From contig NZ_CP108370.1 in NCBI RefSeq assembly GCF_035953295.1, positions 1 through 64,000 of the forward strand: a stretch of DNA of 64,000 bases. The letters run 5' to 3'. The notes beneath the pieces were generated by a model. That model made no database searches. It was given only the letters and a program-made list of their open reading frames with translations, and was not told the origin of the DNA. The stretch's first letter is position 1. The number at the start of each line of letters is the position of its first letter. This document shows, in pieces, positions 25,254 to 33,983 of the stretch. Source of the DNA: Streptomyces sp. NBC_01335 (GTDB taxonomy: Bacteria > Actinomycetota > Actinomycetes > Streptomycetales > Streptomycetaceae). The translations under genes were made by a program, and so were the position numbers.

Positions 25254-25388
25254 TCAGAGGGCCACTTCGGGCGCGCGGGTGACGCAGCTGCCGAAGACGC
25301 TGATCGCGCTGCCCCGCCCGGTGTACGCGGGCGCCTCGGTGTCCACCGAGGTCTCCTCCAGGCCCTGCAGGGCCAGAATCGCGTTCAT
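25254..25388 (-). CDS. class III lanthipeptide precursor 2
   Basis: This 44-residue gene begins with ATG at 25388, with GAGGAGGA about 8 bases upstream. Its leader starts MNAILALQGLEETS, and ILALQ is the class III LanKC recognition motif. The core contains Ser27-Ala-Ile-Ser30-Val-Phe-Gly-Ser-Cys35, a Ser-x2-Ser-x4-Cys labionin pattern, then VTRAPEVAL. The leader layout recalls SapB-type morphogenic peptides, but the core differs. It starts 58 bases after the second synthetase on the same strand, which is its likely enzyme. Only the leader motif and ring pattern are shared with precursor 1. Confidence 0.88.
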   Translation of the reverse strand: MNAILALQGLEETSVDTEAPAYTGRGSAISVFGSCVTRAPEVAL

Positions 25389-25445
25389 GGTGATTCCTCC
25401 TCTTCTGTGTCGCCGAATCGGCCGGCTGTTCCGGCCGTCCGGAGT

Positions 25446-28016
25446 TCAGGGGGTGTACGGACCGGGGAGCAGCCGTACACCGGGGCCGTCGAGCACCCGG
25501 GCGAGGGCGAGCAGCACTCCGGCGCCGCCGGATCCCAGGTCTGCGTGGAAGCGCTCCTCGGCGGCGCCGAGAACGCGGAGGCCTTCGGGATGCCGGATCG
25601 CGTACTTGGCGAGACCGGTGGCGACGCGCAGGGCGGGCCACCGCTCGTCCGGCCCGCCGAAGTGCTGGGCGTGTTCGGCCAGCGCGTACGCGAGCCCGGC
25701 GAGGCCGGAGTACAGGCCCGGATCCACGGTGCAGATGAGCCGGCACGTGGACACGATCCGCGGCAGCGTCCGCGCGCAGCGCTCGTCACCGGTCGTGGAG
25801 GCCAGCCTGGTGAGCGCCAGGACCACGCCTGCGGAGCCCTCCCACAGATACGGCAGGTTTCTGGTCCGCGTGGTGTCCCGGAACAACATCCCGTTTGCGC
25901 CACCGTCGACAGCCCGGTCGAGCTCGGCGTGCATCAGAGCGACCGCTCCCCGGAGGTAGCGCGTTTCGCCGGTGTACTCGCCCAGCGCGTGCAGGAACAG
26001 GGCGGTCCCGGCGAGTCCGGACGCGAGGCCGGGAACACCGGCGTCGGATACCAGCCGTCGGCTGTCCTCGACGTCGTGGACGAAGGAGTCTCCGATCCGG
26101 GTGGCGAAGGCCAGCCGGTGGTCGCCGCCGAGTCTGGTGTGCAGCGCGAGGTGGGCCAGCCCGATGCCGGACGCACCGTGCGCCAGTCGGGCCGAGGCGA
26201 GGCTGAGCGGATGGCGCAGGGATGCGTCGAGAACGGCCCCGGCTTCGTCGTCGAGGCCCAGCTCGGCCAGGACCCAGGCGATGCCCGCGGTGCCGTTCTG
26301 GAGGCCGGGCGCTAGAGCAGTGACGCTCGCCAGCGCGTCGCGGCGGAATCTGGCCACCAGGTCGTCAGGGATCCCTGTCCCGGACTGCCGCAGGGCGTGG
26401 AGCACACCGGCCGTTCCGTGTTCCAGGCAGTGGGTGTTCACGGTGTAGCCGTGCGGCGACGGCGGGAACACCCAGTCCCGGCCGTCGGGCCTGGCCATGG
26501 CCAGGAGTCCGGCGGTGAGGCCGGCTCGCAGACGCTCGAGCGCTCCCTCCGGATCCGCGTCGAGTGCGGCTGCCGTGGGCAGGTCGTGGGTGGGAGCCGA
26601 GTCCTTGACGGTGGTGGCGCGGTGGTAGCGGGTCGCGCTGCGCCACAGATCCTCGGGGACGGGCGCGACCTGTTCGAGGTCGCGGCGGTACAGCTCGGTA
26701 CGGCCCGCCGGGTCGCGCTCCAGAGGCTGGTTCAGCGGAAAGAGGGCGAACTGCGCCAGCCCGGAGAAACCGTACTCGTCGTCCTCCACGCCCGCCTCGA
26801 CCAGGGCTGGCGGCGGCTTGTAGCCCGGCGTGCCCATCGGATGGGGCTTCTCCGTCAGCGGGTTGGCGGTCTCGAAGTCGATCAGGCGCACACGCAGGTC
26901 GTCGAGAACCATCACGTTGCCGTGGCTCAGGTCGCCAAAGCGCAGGCCGATCCCGTGCAGCCGGTCGAGGTCGGCGCGCAGGCCGGCCAGGACGCGTTCC
27001 ACCTCGGCCAGGTACGCGCTCTGCCGGGCGGGGTCCACGTCTAACCGGCCCATCGTCGTGTTGGCGGCGACCCACTGCACGAAGCCGGTTCCGTCGATGA
27101 ACTCGGTGACCAGGAAGTCGTTTTCCCACTCGGTGAAGAGGTCGATCGGTTCGGGACAGAGGCCGGGTACCTGGGCGTGGACGCGTTCGAGCATCGCCCA
27201 CTCGTGGCGGAGCCTGTCGTGGGAGTCGGTGCCGTCTCCCATGAACCCGCTGTGCGCCCGTGCCTCCTTGACGAAGACCGTGCGGCCGGTACGGGTGTCG
27301 GTGGCCCGGTAGGTACCGCCGCCGTTGCTGTGGCGGATCGCCCCCGTGACCTCGTACCGCCCGTTCAGCAGAATCGGTCCGGCATGGGGCTGCACCGGCG
27401 GGCTGAACGGGTCCTCCACGCCGGGCGGGAGGACGAACTGGGCGGACCGCACGTCCGGGACGTCGTTTCCGTGGCCGTCGCGGACTAGTTGGAGGTCCGT
27501 GCCGTCTGACTGGACCCGGGAGCGGCTGCGATGGGCTCCGTACCGGTAGTGGACGACGCCCTCGTCCCCGTAGCGGCGGTCACTGAGGATGTACGGTCCG
27601 ACCTCGTCCTTCAGATCGGCCGAGAGCCGGTCCATCAGCCGCCGGGCGGTCGCGACATCGGGCGGGTAGATCGTGCAGAACTTCCCGGCCTGCGCCCGGT
27701 CGACGTGCTTGTGGTGGAACACCTCGAAGAACAGCCGTGTGGCGAGATGCTTGAAAACCAACCGCTCGTCGAAGCAGGCCGCTGCCACCGTGTCGAGCGT
27801 GAACCGGACCCGCTCCGGCCTGGTGGACACATGGACTTTCCAGCCCTCTTCCACGAGCACCGGGTCGGCCGGGCGCCAGCAGGTCCAGACGCCGTCGGTC
27901 GATCCTGACCACCCGTCGGGAATCGTGCCCGGTGCGTACGTCTCGCCCACGTTCGAGGCGCGGTCCAGCGGAGCGTAGAACTCCTTGTCCACCAGCGTCA
28001 GCCAGAAGGGGTTCAT
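25446..28016 (-). CDS. class III lanthionine synthetase LanKC (copy 2)
   Basis: The ATG at 28016 has AAGGAG upstream and gives 856 residues. The lyase part (1-215) matches copy 1 motif by motif: GWKVHVSTRPER, FKHLATRLFFEV, YPPDVATARRLM, VHYRYGAH. The kinase part has Lys250 (VFVKEARAH), Asp362 and Asn367 (FGDLSHGNVMV) and DFE at 380-382. The cyclase-like C-domain (430-856) has HGTAGVLHAL, NGTAGIAWVL and WEGSAGVVLA but no zinc-ligand set. The two copies share layout but differ widely in the kinase and cyclase loops, so they look like old paralogues serving separate precursors. The divergent regulator starts 260 bases away. Confidence 0.92.
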   Translation of the reverse strand: MNPFWLTLVDKEFYAPLDRASNVGETYAPGTIPDGWSGSTDGVWTCWRPADPVLVEEGWKVHVSTRPERVRFTLDTVAAACFDERLVFKHLATRLFFEVFHHKHVDRAQAGKFCTIYPPDVATARRLMDRLSADLKDEVGPYILSDRRYGDEGVVHYRYGAHRSRSRVQSDGTDLQLVRDGHGNDVPDVRSAQFVLPPGVEDPFSPPVQPHAGPILLNGRYEVTGAIRHSNGGGTYRATDTRTGRTVFVKEARAHSGFMGDGTDSHDRLRHEWAMLERVHAQVPGLCPEPIDLFTEWENDFLVTEFIDGTGFVQWVAANTTMGRLDVDPARQSAYLAEVERVLAGLRADLDRLHGIGLRFGDLSHGNVMVLDDLRVRLIDFETANPLTEKPHPMGTPGYKPPPALVEAGVEDDEYGFSGLAQFALFPLNQPLERDPAGRTELYRRDLEQVAPVPEDLWRSATRYHRATTVKDSAPTHDLPTAAALDADPEGALERLRAGLTAGLLAMARPDGRDWVFPPSPHGYTVNTHCLEHGTAGVLHALRQSGTGIPDDLVARFRRDALASVTALAPGLQNGTAGIAWVLAELGLDDEAGAVLDASLRHPLSLASARLAHGASGIGLAHLALHTRLGGDHRLAFATRIGDSFVHDVEDSRRLVSDAGVPGLASGLAGTALFLHALGEYTGETRYLRGAVALMHAELDRAVDGGANGMLFRDTTRTRNLPYLWEGSAGVVLALTRLASTTGDERCARTLPRIVSTCRLICTVDPGLYSGLAGLAYALAEHAQHFGGPDERWPALRVATGLAKYAIRHPEGLRVLGAAEERFHADLGSGGAGVLLALARVLDGPGVRLLPGPYTP

Positions 28017-28276
28017 CGTCCGCTCCTTCAAGGGTCCCGGTCTCCGGGGAGGCCCCGGCGCCGGAAACGACGCTAGCCAGGTGCCGGGCACCCCCGTAGC
28101 CCCCCGTTCGGGCGGCTTGCGGAGCGGGCCGTGCCCCACGTGCCTGTCGCGTCCGGCACAGACTGTCTTCGGCACGTATTCCATGGAGTTGATGCCGCAA
28201 CAGGTCTGGGCACCGCGCGCCACACTCGGTATCGTCCTGCGGCGAGCGGTTGGGGCAGCCTGAAGGGACAGTGTCC

Positions 28277-30031
28277 GTGAGCGGTTCGGGGAAATCCGGC
28301 TTAGCGACTCGGGAGGAGCTGCGCGCGGCGGTGGCCGTGCATCCGCTGGTCAATCTGACCGGACCGCTCGGGGTCGGGAAGTCCGCGTTGGCGGCCGGCC
28401 TCGGGAACGCGGAGAGGGTGGACCTCGACCGGCCCGACGGGCGTGTCGCACTGCGGCAGGCACTGGCCGGCCCCGCCGGGCGGACGGTGGTGGTGGACAG
28501 CGTCGACGGCCGGGTGCGACGGGATTCCCTGCACGCCGAGTTCGTGCGCCTCGGCGACCAGCGGCCGACCGTGGTCGTGGTCAGCCGCAAGCCGGTCCTG
28601 GTCGATCCGCTGTGGGCGTACTCCGGCGCCGCCACCGTCACCGTGGCAGCCGCCCCCGAGGAGTGGATCGCCGCGCGAGCCGGCGCTGTCGAGGATCCGG
28701 ACGGCCGCACCCTCGTGATCCGGCTCGCGGCCGGCATCCCCCTGATCGCCGACGCGGTCTGCCGTGCCCTGGAAGCGGGCATACCGCCGACCGCCCTCGG
28801 AGCGGTCGCCGACCAGGTGGCCGAGGAGATCCTGGAACGGCTCGGCCGGGAACTTCCCGGGAGGCAGTGGTGCCACGCCCTGCGGCTGCTCGCCACGGTG
28901 TGGTCCGGAGACGAGAGGCTCGTGCCGGGCGGCCCCGACCACTTCGCCTCACTCGCCTCGCTCAGCGTCGTCGGCCGGGACACGCTGGGGCTCCGGATCA
29001 CCGAGCCGTACCGGACCGTGTTCGAACTCGCCTACCGGTGGAGACGACCGGAGGCTCACGAAAACGTCCGGGTCCGTGCCCGCGACTACCGCCTCGCCCT
29101 GCTCGCCGGCGCCCGCGACCACGCCGAACGGGCCGCCCTCACGGAACAGGGGATTTTCCTGGGGGCCGCCCCGCTGGTCCACCGCGCCCTCTTCCCAGCC
29201 GACCAGCGCGCGGTGCGCGTCCGGACCGCCGCCGCCTCGGACGCCGCTGACGTCGGACGGCTGATGCACCAGTGGGCTCTGGACAGCGGTTTCGACCCAC
29301 GCCTCTGCGACCGGCTGACCGAGCGCTGGGCCGGAGACGACATCTCCGCCTTCCACATCGTCTACGACCGGCACGAGAGGGCGATCGGCCTCGCCAACCT
29401 CATGCCGATCGACGAGCGGACGACGACGGGCATGGAACTCCTGCTCCAGCAGCACAGTACGGCTCTGGCCGGGGGCGGTCTCTTCCTGGGCGCCGCGCAC
29501 TGTCCCGATCCGGCCGTCCGTGCGCACCTGCTGCGCCACATCCTCCGACAGGCCGCCGGCCGCGGCGGGCAACTGGTCGTGTCCACGGCTAACCTCGAGT
29601 ACCAGGGCCTGGTGCGCGGTCTCGGTTTCCGGGGCCACGGCGTCATCCGGGACGATGTCTTCCACTGCGGCCGCCGTCCGGCCGTCTACACCAACGACTT
29701 CTCCGCCGCCGCGTTGCCCTGGTGGCTGGGCAGGGTCACCGGGGCAGGCGGCGGGCGCCCGCCGGGGGGAGCGGGCCTCGCCGGGCCCCGCCTCGCCCCC
29801 AAGGAACTGCAGATCCTGCTGGACTACGTCTCGGGAATGACTCTCAAGTCCGCGGCACGCCGTGCGGGCGTCTCCCCGAACACGGCCAAGGACTACCTCA
29901 ACCGGGTCAAGTCAAAGTACCGGCTGGCGGGAAGGCCCGCGTATACGAAGATCGATTTGGCCCACCGGGTACGGGAGGACGGTCTCGCCCCGGAGGGACG
30001 CGAATCCCTCGTCGCGGGTCCGGTCATGTAG
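28277..30031 (+). CDS. P-loop/HTH regulator of the lanthipeptide cluster
   Basis: The GTG at 28277 has AGGGA 8 bases upstream and gives 584 residues. Residues 28-36 are a Walker A motif (TGPLGVGKS), and an STAND-like ATPase region follows to about 320. Residues about 325-470 resemble a GNAT acetyltransferase fold (VRVRTAAASDAADVGRLMHQ, GLGFRGHGVIRDDVF). The last 80 residues form a LuxR-like HTH (LAPKELQILLDYVSGMTLKS, AARRAGVSPNTAKDYLNRVK). It is transcribed away from synthetase 2 and probably controls the shared intergenic region. The joining of P-loop, GNAT-like and HTH parts is unusual; the GNAT call is tentative. Confidence 0.65.
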   Translation: MSGSGKSGLATREELRAAVAVHPLVNLTGPLGVGKSALAAGLGNAERVDLDRPDGRVALRQALAGPAGRTVVVDSVDGRVRRDSLHAEFVRLGDQRPTVVVVSRKPVLVDPLWAYSGAATVTVAAAPEEWIAARAGAVEDPDGRTLVIRLAAGIPLIADAVCRALEAGIPPTALGAVADQVAEEILERLGRELPGRQWCHALRLLATVWSGDERLVPGGPDHFASLASLSVVGRDTLGLRITEPYRTVFELAYRWRRPEAHENVRVRARDYRLALLAGARDHAERAALTEQGIFLGAAPLVHRALFPADQRAVRVRTAAASDAADVGRLMHQWALDSGFDPRLCDRLTERWAGDDISAFHIVYDRHERAIGLANLMPIDERTTTGMELLLQQHSTALAGGGLFLGAAHCPDPAVRAHLLRHILRQAAGRGGQLVVSTANLEYQGLVRGLGFRGHGVIRDDVFHCGRRPAVYTNDFSAAALPWWLGRVTGAGGGRPPGGAGLAGPRLAPKELQILLDYVSGMTLKSAARRAGVSPNTAKDYLNRVKSKYRLAGRPAYTKIDLAHRVREDGLAPEGRESLVAGPVM

Positions 30032-30400
30032 TCATGGGGCCGGCTCACTCGGCCTCATGAAGACCGGCGCGGGGCTACTCACCGGCTTGCCACGAACCAG
30101 AGCATCAGCCTGACTCTGTCGGGGATCTTGGTCACGCCGTAAGGCGCTGTGGTTCGAGGGGAGGTGGAAGACTCCCATCTCTGGCCTGTCGCAGCAGGTC
30201 AGCGTAGCTGAGGGCAGCCTGACCGGGTGGTACCCGGGAAGGGCGGGAGCGACCCTGACGAAGCCGGAACGTGCCAGCATTGCCAGATGGTGCGGGTCCG
30301 GCGAGCGAGACGACGAGGAGTACGTGAGGAATCGCCCGTGGTGTGTCCAGCTCCGGGTCGGTCAGTCCTCCTCGACCTCCGTCGCGGAGAGCGGGCCGTG
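30032..30400. other. 369-base stretch, no supportable gene
   Basis: No frame here has a good start, binding site and coding bias. A minus-strand frame (30032-30280) is open but poor in G/C at third positions. I see no terminator after the regulator that ends at 30031. Confidence 0.4.
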
Positions 30401-30739
30401 TCAGGCCGCGGTCAGCGGGTCTCCCGGAGCGGCGGCGCGGTGGTGTTCGGCGTTGATGCGCTGTGCTTCTTCGAGCTGGTCTTCGAGGATGATGATGCGG
30501 CAGGCGGCGTCGATGGGGGTGCCCTGGTCGACGAGCTCGCGGGCGCGGGCGGCGATCCGCAGCTGGTAGCGGGAGTACCGGCGGTGTCCGCCGGCGGAGC
30601 GCAGGGGGGTGATGAGGCGGGCCTCGCCGAGGGCGCGCAGGAAACCCTGGGTGGTGCCCAGCATGTCGGCGGCCCGGCCCATGGTGTAGGCGGGGTAATC
30701 GTCGTCGTCGAGACGGTCGTACGAGTCGTCTGCGGTCAC
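30401..30739 (-). CDS. MerR-family regulator
   Basis: The GTG at 30739, with GGAAGAGG upstream, gives 112 residues. The MerR winged HTH spans about residues 15-75: YTMGRAADMLGTTQGFLRAL, then ARLITPLRSAGGHRRYSRYQ, with the family's (G/E)HRRY signature. A short helix (LEDQLEEAQRINAEHHR) would make the dimer coiled coil. There is no C-terminal ligand domain or cysteine, so it is a small developmental or stress regulator of the BldC/HspR size class rather than a metal or drug sensor. It stands alone. Confidence 0.75.
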   Translation of the reverse strand: MTADDSYDRLDDDDYPAYTMGRAADMLGTTQGFLRALGEARLITPLRSAGGHRRYSRYQLRIAARARELVDQGTPIDAACRIIILEDQLEEAQRINAEHHRAAAPGDPLTAA

Positions 30740-31643
30740 TTGCACCTCTTCCTGGAACGCGTGGAGGGGCCCTGGTGCCTGTGGCACTAGGGCCCCGAAG
30801 GAACTGCTACACCATCTGCCGGCCCTGGTTCTGCGCCGGCCTTCTGTGTCCGCCGTCCCGACCTGAACGGTGTCGGGGATGCGGGGATCGCGGTTGCTTG
30901 ACCGGAGACCACCTCACTATCGATGTCCTGCGGTACCCGGACTCAGACGTCCGTCCGGGCGATCCTGATGGCGCTCGGCTCCTCCGTTTCTTCCCTCGGT
31001 GAACAACTGCCTACCCATGGGGAACTGCGAACTGCTGGCACTGCTTTTCCTGCGTACTGCTGGTGATGCGAACTGCTCGGCGGCCTCGACCCGCGCCGCT
31101 CTTCGGCAGCCAGCCCCGTCGCCCGTCCTGCGTCTGCTCCGGCTCAGAACCCCACTGCCGAACCACCCGGTGCGCGCGTCCGCAGCCGACGCCTTCACCG
31201 AGGTACCAATCACTCCACTTCGCTGCGGGGTACCGCCCCGCCCTTTGCGGGAACTGCGGTCCTGCTCGCGGCGGCCCCTGATCACTGCGGGCCACCCGGT
31301 CCGGTCGTCAGCCACGTCGCCGTCGTGCACCTGCTCTGGCTTCGCGACTCCACCACCGCACCGTCCTGCAACTACATTTATTGCTCCCGGCAGTTCGTGT
31401 CTGCCGGGCCCTGCTGTCTCACTGGCTACGAGAGAAACCATAACCACACCACCACCCAATGTCTACTCCCGCCATTACAGATTTTCACCCGTTCGATGGC
31501 GAGGTATTCGGCGTCGAACAGTGAGGGATGCGGCCCGGGCACAGACCCGTCACCGCCGATTGACGGGCCACAGTCCGGGCATAAGCTACGCACAGGGCAA
31601 AGAGAGCCGGGCCCCAACCGATGCGGGAACCAGGGGCGGCCAG
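30740..31643. other. 900-base non-coding stretch rich in ACTGC
   Basis: Six frames show no coding bias although some are open. Between about 31000 and 31290 the plus strand carries roughly ten copies of ACTGC, often as AACTGC, spaced irregularly, and is rich in C and T. A short hairpin CCCGGCAG-TTCGTGT-CTGCCGGG lies at 31386-31408. The part nearest 31643 should hold the promoter of the ATPase gene. Confidence 0.5.
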
Positions 31644-32033
31644 ATGGACACCATGAGCGTGAACCTCACCCCCGCCCTCTCCGCGTCGTCCATCGCCGAC
31701 GCGCGCGACGACGCCCACGCCTTCCTCGGCGCGCTCGTACCGGCGTGCGCGGCCGAGGCCACCGGCACCGTGGTCCTGGTCGTCTCCGAACTCGTCACCA
31801 ACGCCCTGCGCCACAGCGACGGCACCTGCACCCTCGACGTGACCGCACACCCGGACGGCATCGAGGTCGCCGTACACGACCACAGCCCGCTACCGCCGCG
31901 CATGCGCACACCCGACCTGCACGGCGGCACCGGAGGCTTCGGCTGGCCCATGGTCAACCGCCTCGCCCGCACCACCACGGTCACTCCCCAGCCCACCGGC
32001 GGCAAAACCGTCAGCGCCCTCCTCCCTCGATAG
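31644..32033 (+). CDS. RsbW-like anti-sigma ATPase
   Basis: The ATG at 31644 starts a 129-residue HATPase_c_2 protein. It shows the N box (VLVVSELVTNALRHSDG, about residues 48-64) and the G1/G2 region (HGGTGGFGWPMVNRLARTTT, about 92-111) of SpoIIAB/RsbW-type kinases. These bind a sigma factor and phosphorylate an antagonist on a STAS serine. Streptomyces has many such short ATPases whose partners are not encoded next door; here a STAS antagonist lies at 5562-5885, too far to imply pairing. A second ATG at 31653 is possible. Confidence 0.8.
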   Translation: MDTMSVNLTPALSASSIADARDDAHAFLGALVPACAAEATGTVVLVVSELVTNALRHSDGTCTLDVTAHPDGIEVAVHDHSPLPPRMRTPDLHGGTGGFGWPMVNRLARTTTVTPQPTGGKTVSALLPR

Positions 32034-32043
32034 CGCTACACGA

Positions 32044-32265
32044 TCAAGATCCTGAACATGGCGGCACGGCCTGTCTCCCCGGCGCCACGATCGCATCATG
32101 GCCCGGTTCCCGAGGGCGGCGGGTCAGGCGTCTGGTCATGAGGGTGATCGCCGCCCAGGTGATCAAGGTTTCGGAGTGCTGGACGAGCCGTTCGTAGTCC
32201 CGCGTGTGGCGGCGGGCGTGCATCATCCAGTGGTTAAGGGCGCCATGGAGAGGGTCCGCGAGGGC
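32044..32265 (-). pseudogene. IS5-type transposase C-terminal fragment
   Basis: The minus strand encodes WMMHARRHTRDYERLVQHSE followed by TLITWAAITLMTRRLTRRP. This is the usual C-terminal signature (RxxARDYERLxxHxExxI) of IS5-family DDE transposases found in Streptomyces. Nothing upstream in frame belongs to the rest of the enzyme, so only the tail remains. It abuts fragments of other elements on the opposite strand. Confidence 0.6.
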
Positions 32266-32282
32266 CGTGATGAACGGTTGAG

Positions 32283-32463
32283 GCCGGATGCCCGCCCGCA
32301 CGCGGTGTACTGCTCGGCGGCGTGTCGTTCCAGGCAGTGGCGGTTGCGGCGTCATCTGGTGGCGGTCCGCGGTGAGGACGAGCGGAGGCCGTGCCGCACC
32401 GCAGCCCAGGTCCGCCGCGTCGTGACCGACCTGACCTCGGACGCATGCGTGCGGACCGGGTGA
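32283..32463 (+). pseudogene. zinc-finger gene fragment
   Basis: The plus strand reads ARPHAVYCSAACRSRQWRLR, a typical YCSxACRxRxxRxR zinc-finger end, then a basic tail to a stop at 32463. The upstream half with the first cysteine pair is missing. It resembles the motif at the end of the zinc-finger gene at 790-1606 but is not an obvious copy. Confidence 0.4.
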
Positions 32464-32695
32464 TGCGCCGTCCGGCGCCCTCGCTCAAGGGGTACGCCCT
32501 GCCCTGTCCTCAGGGCGGGCGACCGCCGAAGCACGGCAAGGAGTTCCGCTTAGGGGCAGTGGGAAGCCGGTGACGACGACATCCTGGTCGTCTTCGACGC
32601 CGGCTACGACGCCCCGCGCATGGCCTACCTCCTCGGCGGCTTGCCCGTCGAGGTAGATCACTATCGTCTGGGCCGACTCCGCCTACGCCGGAAAA
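32442..32695 (+). mobile_element. scrambled transposase fragments
   Basis: Three pieces lie in a row on the plus strand. At 32442-32558: RMRADRVMRRPAPSLKGYAL and GGRPPKHGKEFRLG. At 32572-32655: DDDILVVFDAGYDAPRMAYL and LGGLPVEV. At 32663-32695: IVWADSAYAGK. The first two belong to one Streptomyces DDE transposase type, in which the VFDAGYD piece should come before the RMRADRVMRR piece, so they are out of order. The third is an IS5-type catalytic segment (WADSAY) in another frame. None can make an enzyme. Confidence 0.6.
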
Positions 32696-32854
32696 CGGGC
32701 ATCATGGTCGAGCACACTCGCCTCTGCGGCCGTCGTATGAACGTGATTCCAGGGCGGAACGCATGCTCATGCGGGGGCCGTCCGCTTGCCCGGCGAATGC
32801 CCAGGCGAGTGAACCTGTGCGACTCGACGTTCGAAATCAGAGCGAGAGACAAAC

Positions 32855-33340
32855 TCAGGCATTCCACCACTCATCGGTGCCACAGCCGACCTCGTAGTGC
32901 CACCAACCTTCCTCTTGGCCTTGCGCCAGAAGGGCCTTGATCCCGGCGAAGTCCGCGCCGGCTGGCGCAGTGAAGGCCACCATGGGGAAGTCGACACTGA
33001 AGACCTCCCCTCCAAGGCTGAACGCCGAAAGGCGTTGATGCACCGCCTGTGGACTGCGCCCCAGGGGGCCGGTGGGCACGGGCACCACACGGACCGTGCA
33101 GTTGCCGGAGGAGCTGACCCGACCGACAGCCCAGTGGAGCCCGTCGGAGTCAGTCCGGTACCGCACCACGTCGCCTTCGGCCACCCCATCCTGAAGGAAG
33201 GGGGCGTTCTGCACACGGGCCGCGTCGTCGCCGAGCTTCGTGGCCCACAACCCCTCCGTGTCCTGTGGGAACCACCCCTCACGAGGGACAAGGCGGAACC
33301 AGACCTTGATCTTCTCGACAGCGCTCTCCATGACGGTCAT
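32855..33340 (-). CDS. DUF4265-like protein
   Basis: The 161-residue product starts at an ATG at 33340; a nearer ATG at 33331 is possible and neither has a strong binding site. Residues about 8-80 match DUF4265: VWFRLVPREGWFPQDTEGLW, then NAPFLQDGVAEGDVVRYRTD and LHWAVGRVSSSGNCTVRVV. It is a small beta-rich cytoplasmic domain. The rest (FSLGGEVFSVDFPMVAFTAP, GWWHYEVGCGTDEWWNA) also fits. The molecular role of this family is not known to me; it is often found in polymorphic-toxin or phage-like regions, possibly as an immunity protein. It stands alone after the IS debris. Confidence 0.65.
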   Translation of the reverse strand: MTVMESAVEKIKVWFRLVPREGWFPQDTEGLWATKLGDDAARVQNAPFLQDGVAEGDVVRYRTDSDGLHWAVGRVSSSGNCTVRVVPVPTGPLGRSPQAVHQRLSAFSLGGEVFSVDFPMVAFTAPAGADFAGIKALLAQGQEEGWWHYEVGCGTDEWWNA

Positions 33341-33489
33341 CATGCGCCGACCGACAACACCGCCCCGCACCGGGCCCGATCCCAGCGATCAACCGTAGCT
33401 GTCACGCGAGTGCCTGAGGATAAAAGACAAGCTCAGTGCCTGTTTGGCATCCGATGCACTTCCAGAGAGGCCGACGCTGAAATCGGGGA

Positions 33490-33843
33490 TTACCTGATCT
33501 GGGTGTTCGTCTCGACCCAGTGACGCAGGTGTGCCAGCGGGGCTGCGGCACCGTGTCCGAGGTCCGTGAGGGCATAGTCGACGCGGACCGGGACTTGCGC
33601 GATCACGGTGCGGGTGATGAACCCGTAGTCCTCCAGTCGGCGCAGGGTCCGGGTCAGAACTTTCGGGCTGACGCCCTGCAGGCAGATCTGAAGGCTGGTG
33701 AACCGGCGCGGGCCTTCTTCGAGGGCTCCGATGGCCAGGGCCGACCACTTGCCGGACAGGACGTCCAGGACGTCGCGAGCCGGGCAGAGCGCGGCATAGA
33801 CGTCTCCGGTGCGGCTGGGGGGATCGACGGGTGTCGTTGTCAT
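33490..33843 (-). CDS. HxlR-family transcriptional regulator
   Basis: The 117-residue product has the HxlR winged helix over nearly its whole length: CPARDVLDVLSGKWSALAIG, ALEEGPRRFTSLQICLQGVS, PKVLTRTLRRLEDYGFITRT and YALTDLGHGAAAPLAHLRHW. Cys20 in ALCPARD sits where redox- and aldehyde-sensing members have their reactive cysteine. It faces the quinone oxidoreductase gene at 33984, starting 140 bases away in the opposite direction. That layout is typical of HxlR proteins controlling an NADPH-dependent reductase next door in response to electrophiles. Confidence 0.85.
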   Translation of the reverse strand: MTTTPVDPPSRTGDVYAALCPARDVLDVLSGKWSALAIGALEEGPRRFTSLQICLQGVSPKVLTRTLRRLEDYGFITRTVIAQVPVRVDYALTDLGHGAAAPLAHLRHWVETNTQIR

Positions 33844-33983
33844 GAAAGATGCCTCCTGCCTGCGACTCTACCCAAAGGGAAGCAAGGGTGCTTGCGGGTC
33901 ACCAAGGGTGCCGACCTACCGTGGACCGCATCACCACCGCGGTCGCCCGAGGATTGTTGCCGCCCTTACTGGAAGAGTCGTAC

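Noticed and set aside
18836..28016. Class IV (LanL) or class II (LanM) synthetases
   Set aside because: Both proteins have the lyase-kinase-cyclase order, but the cyclase parts lack the full zinc-ligand set of class IV and there is no LanM dehydratase domain.
30032..30280. An 82-codon minus-strand frame
   Set aside because: Third-position bias is weak, there is no binding site, and the product resembles no protein I know.
31000..31410. A tRNA or structured RNA gene
   Set aside because: No cloverleaf or known RNA motif could be drawn; only a single short hairpin is seen.
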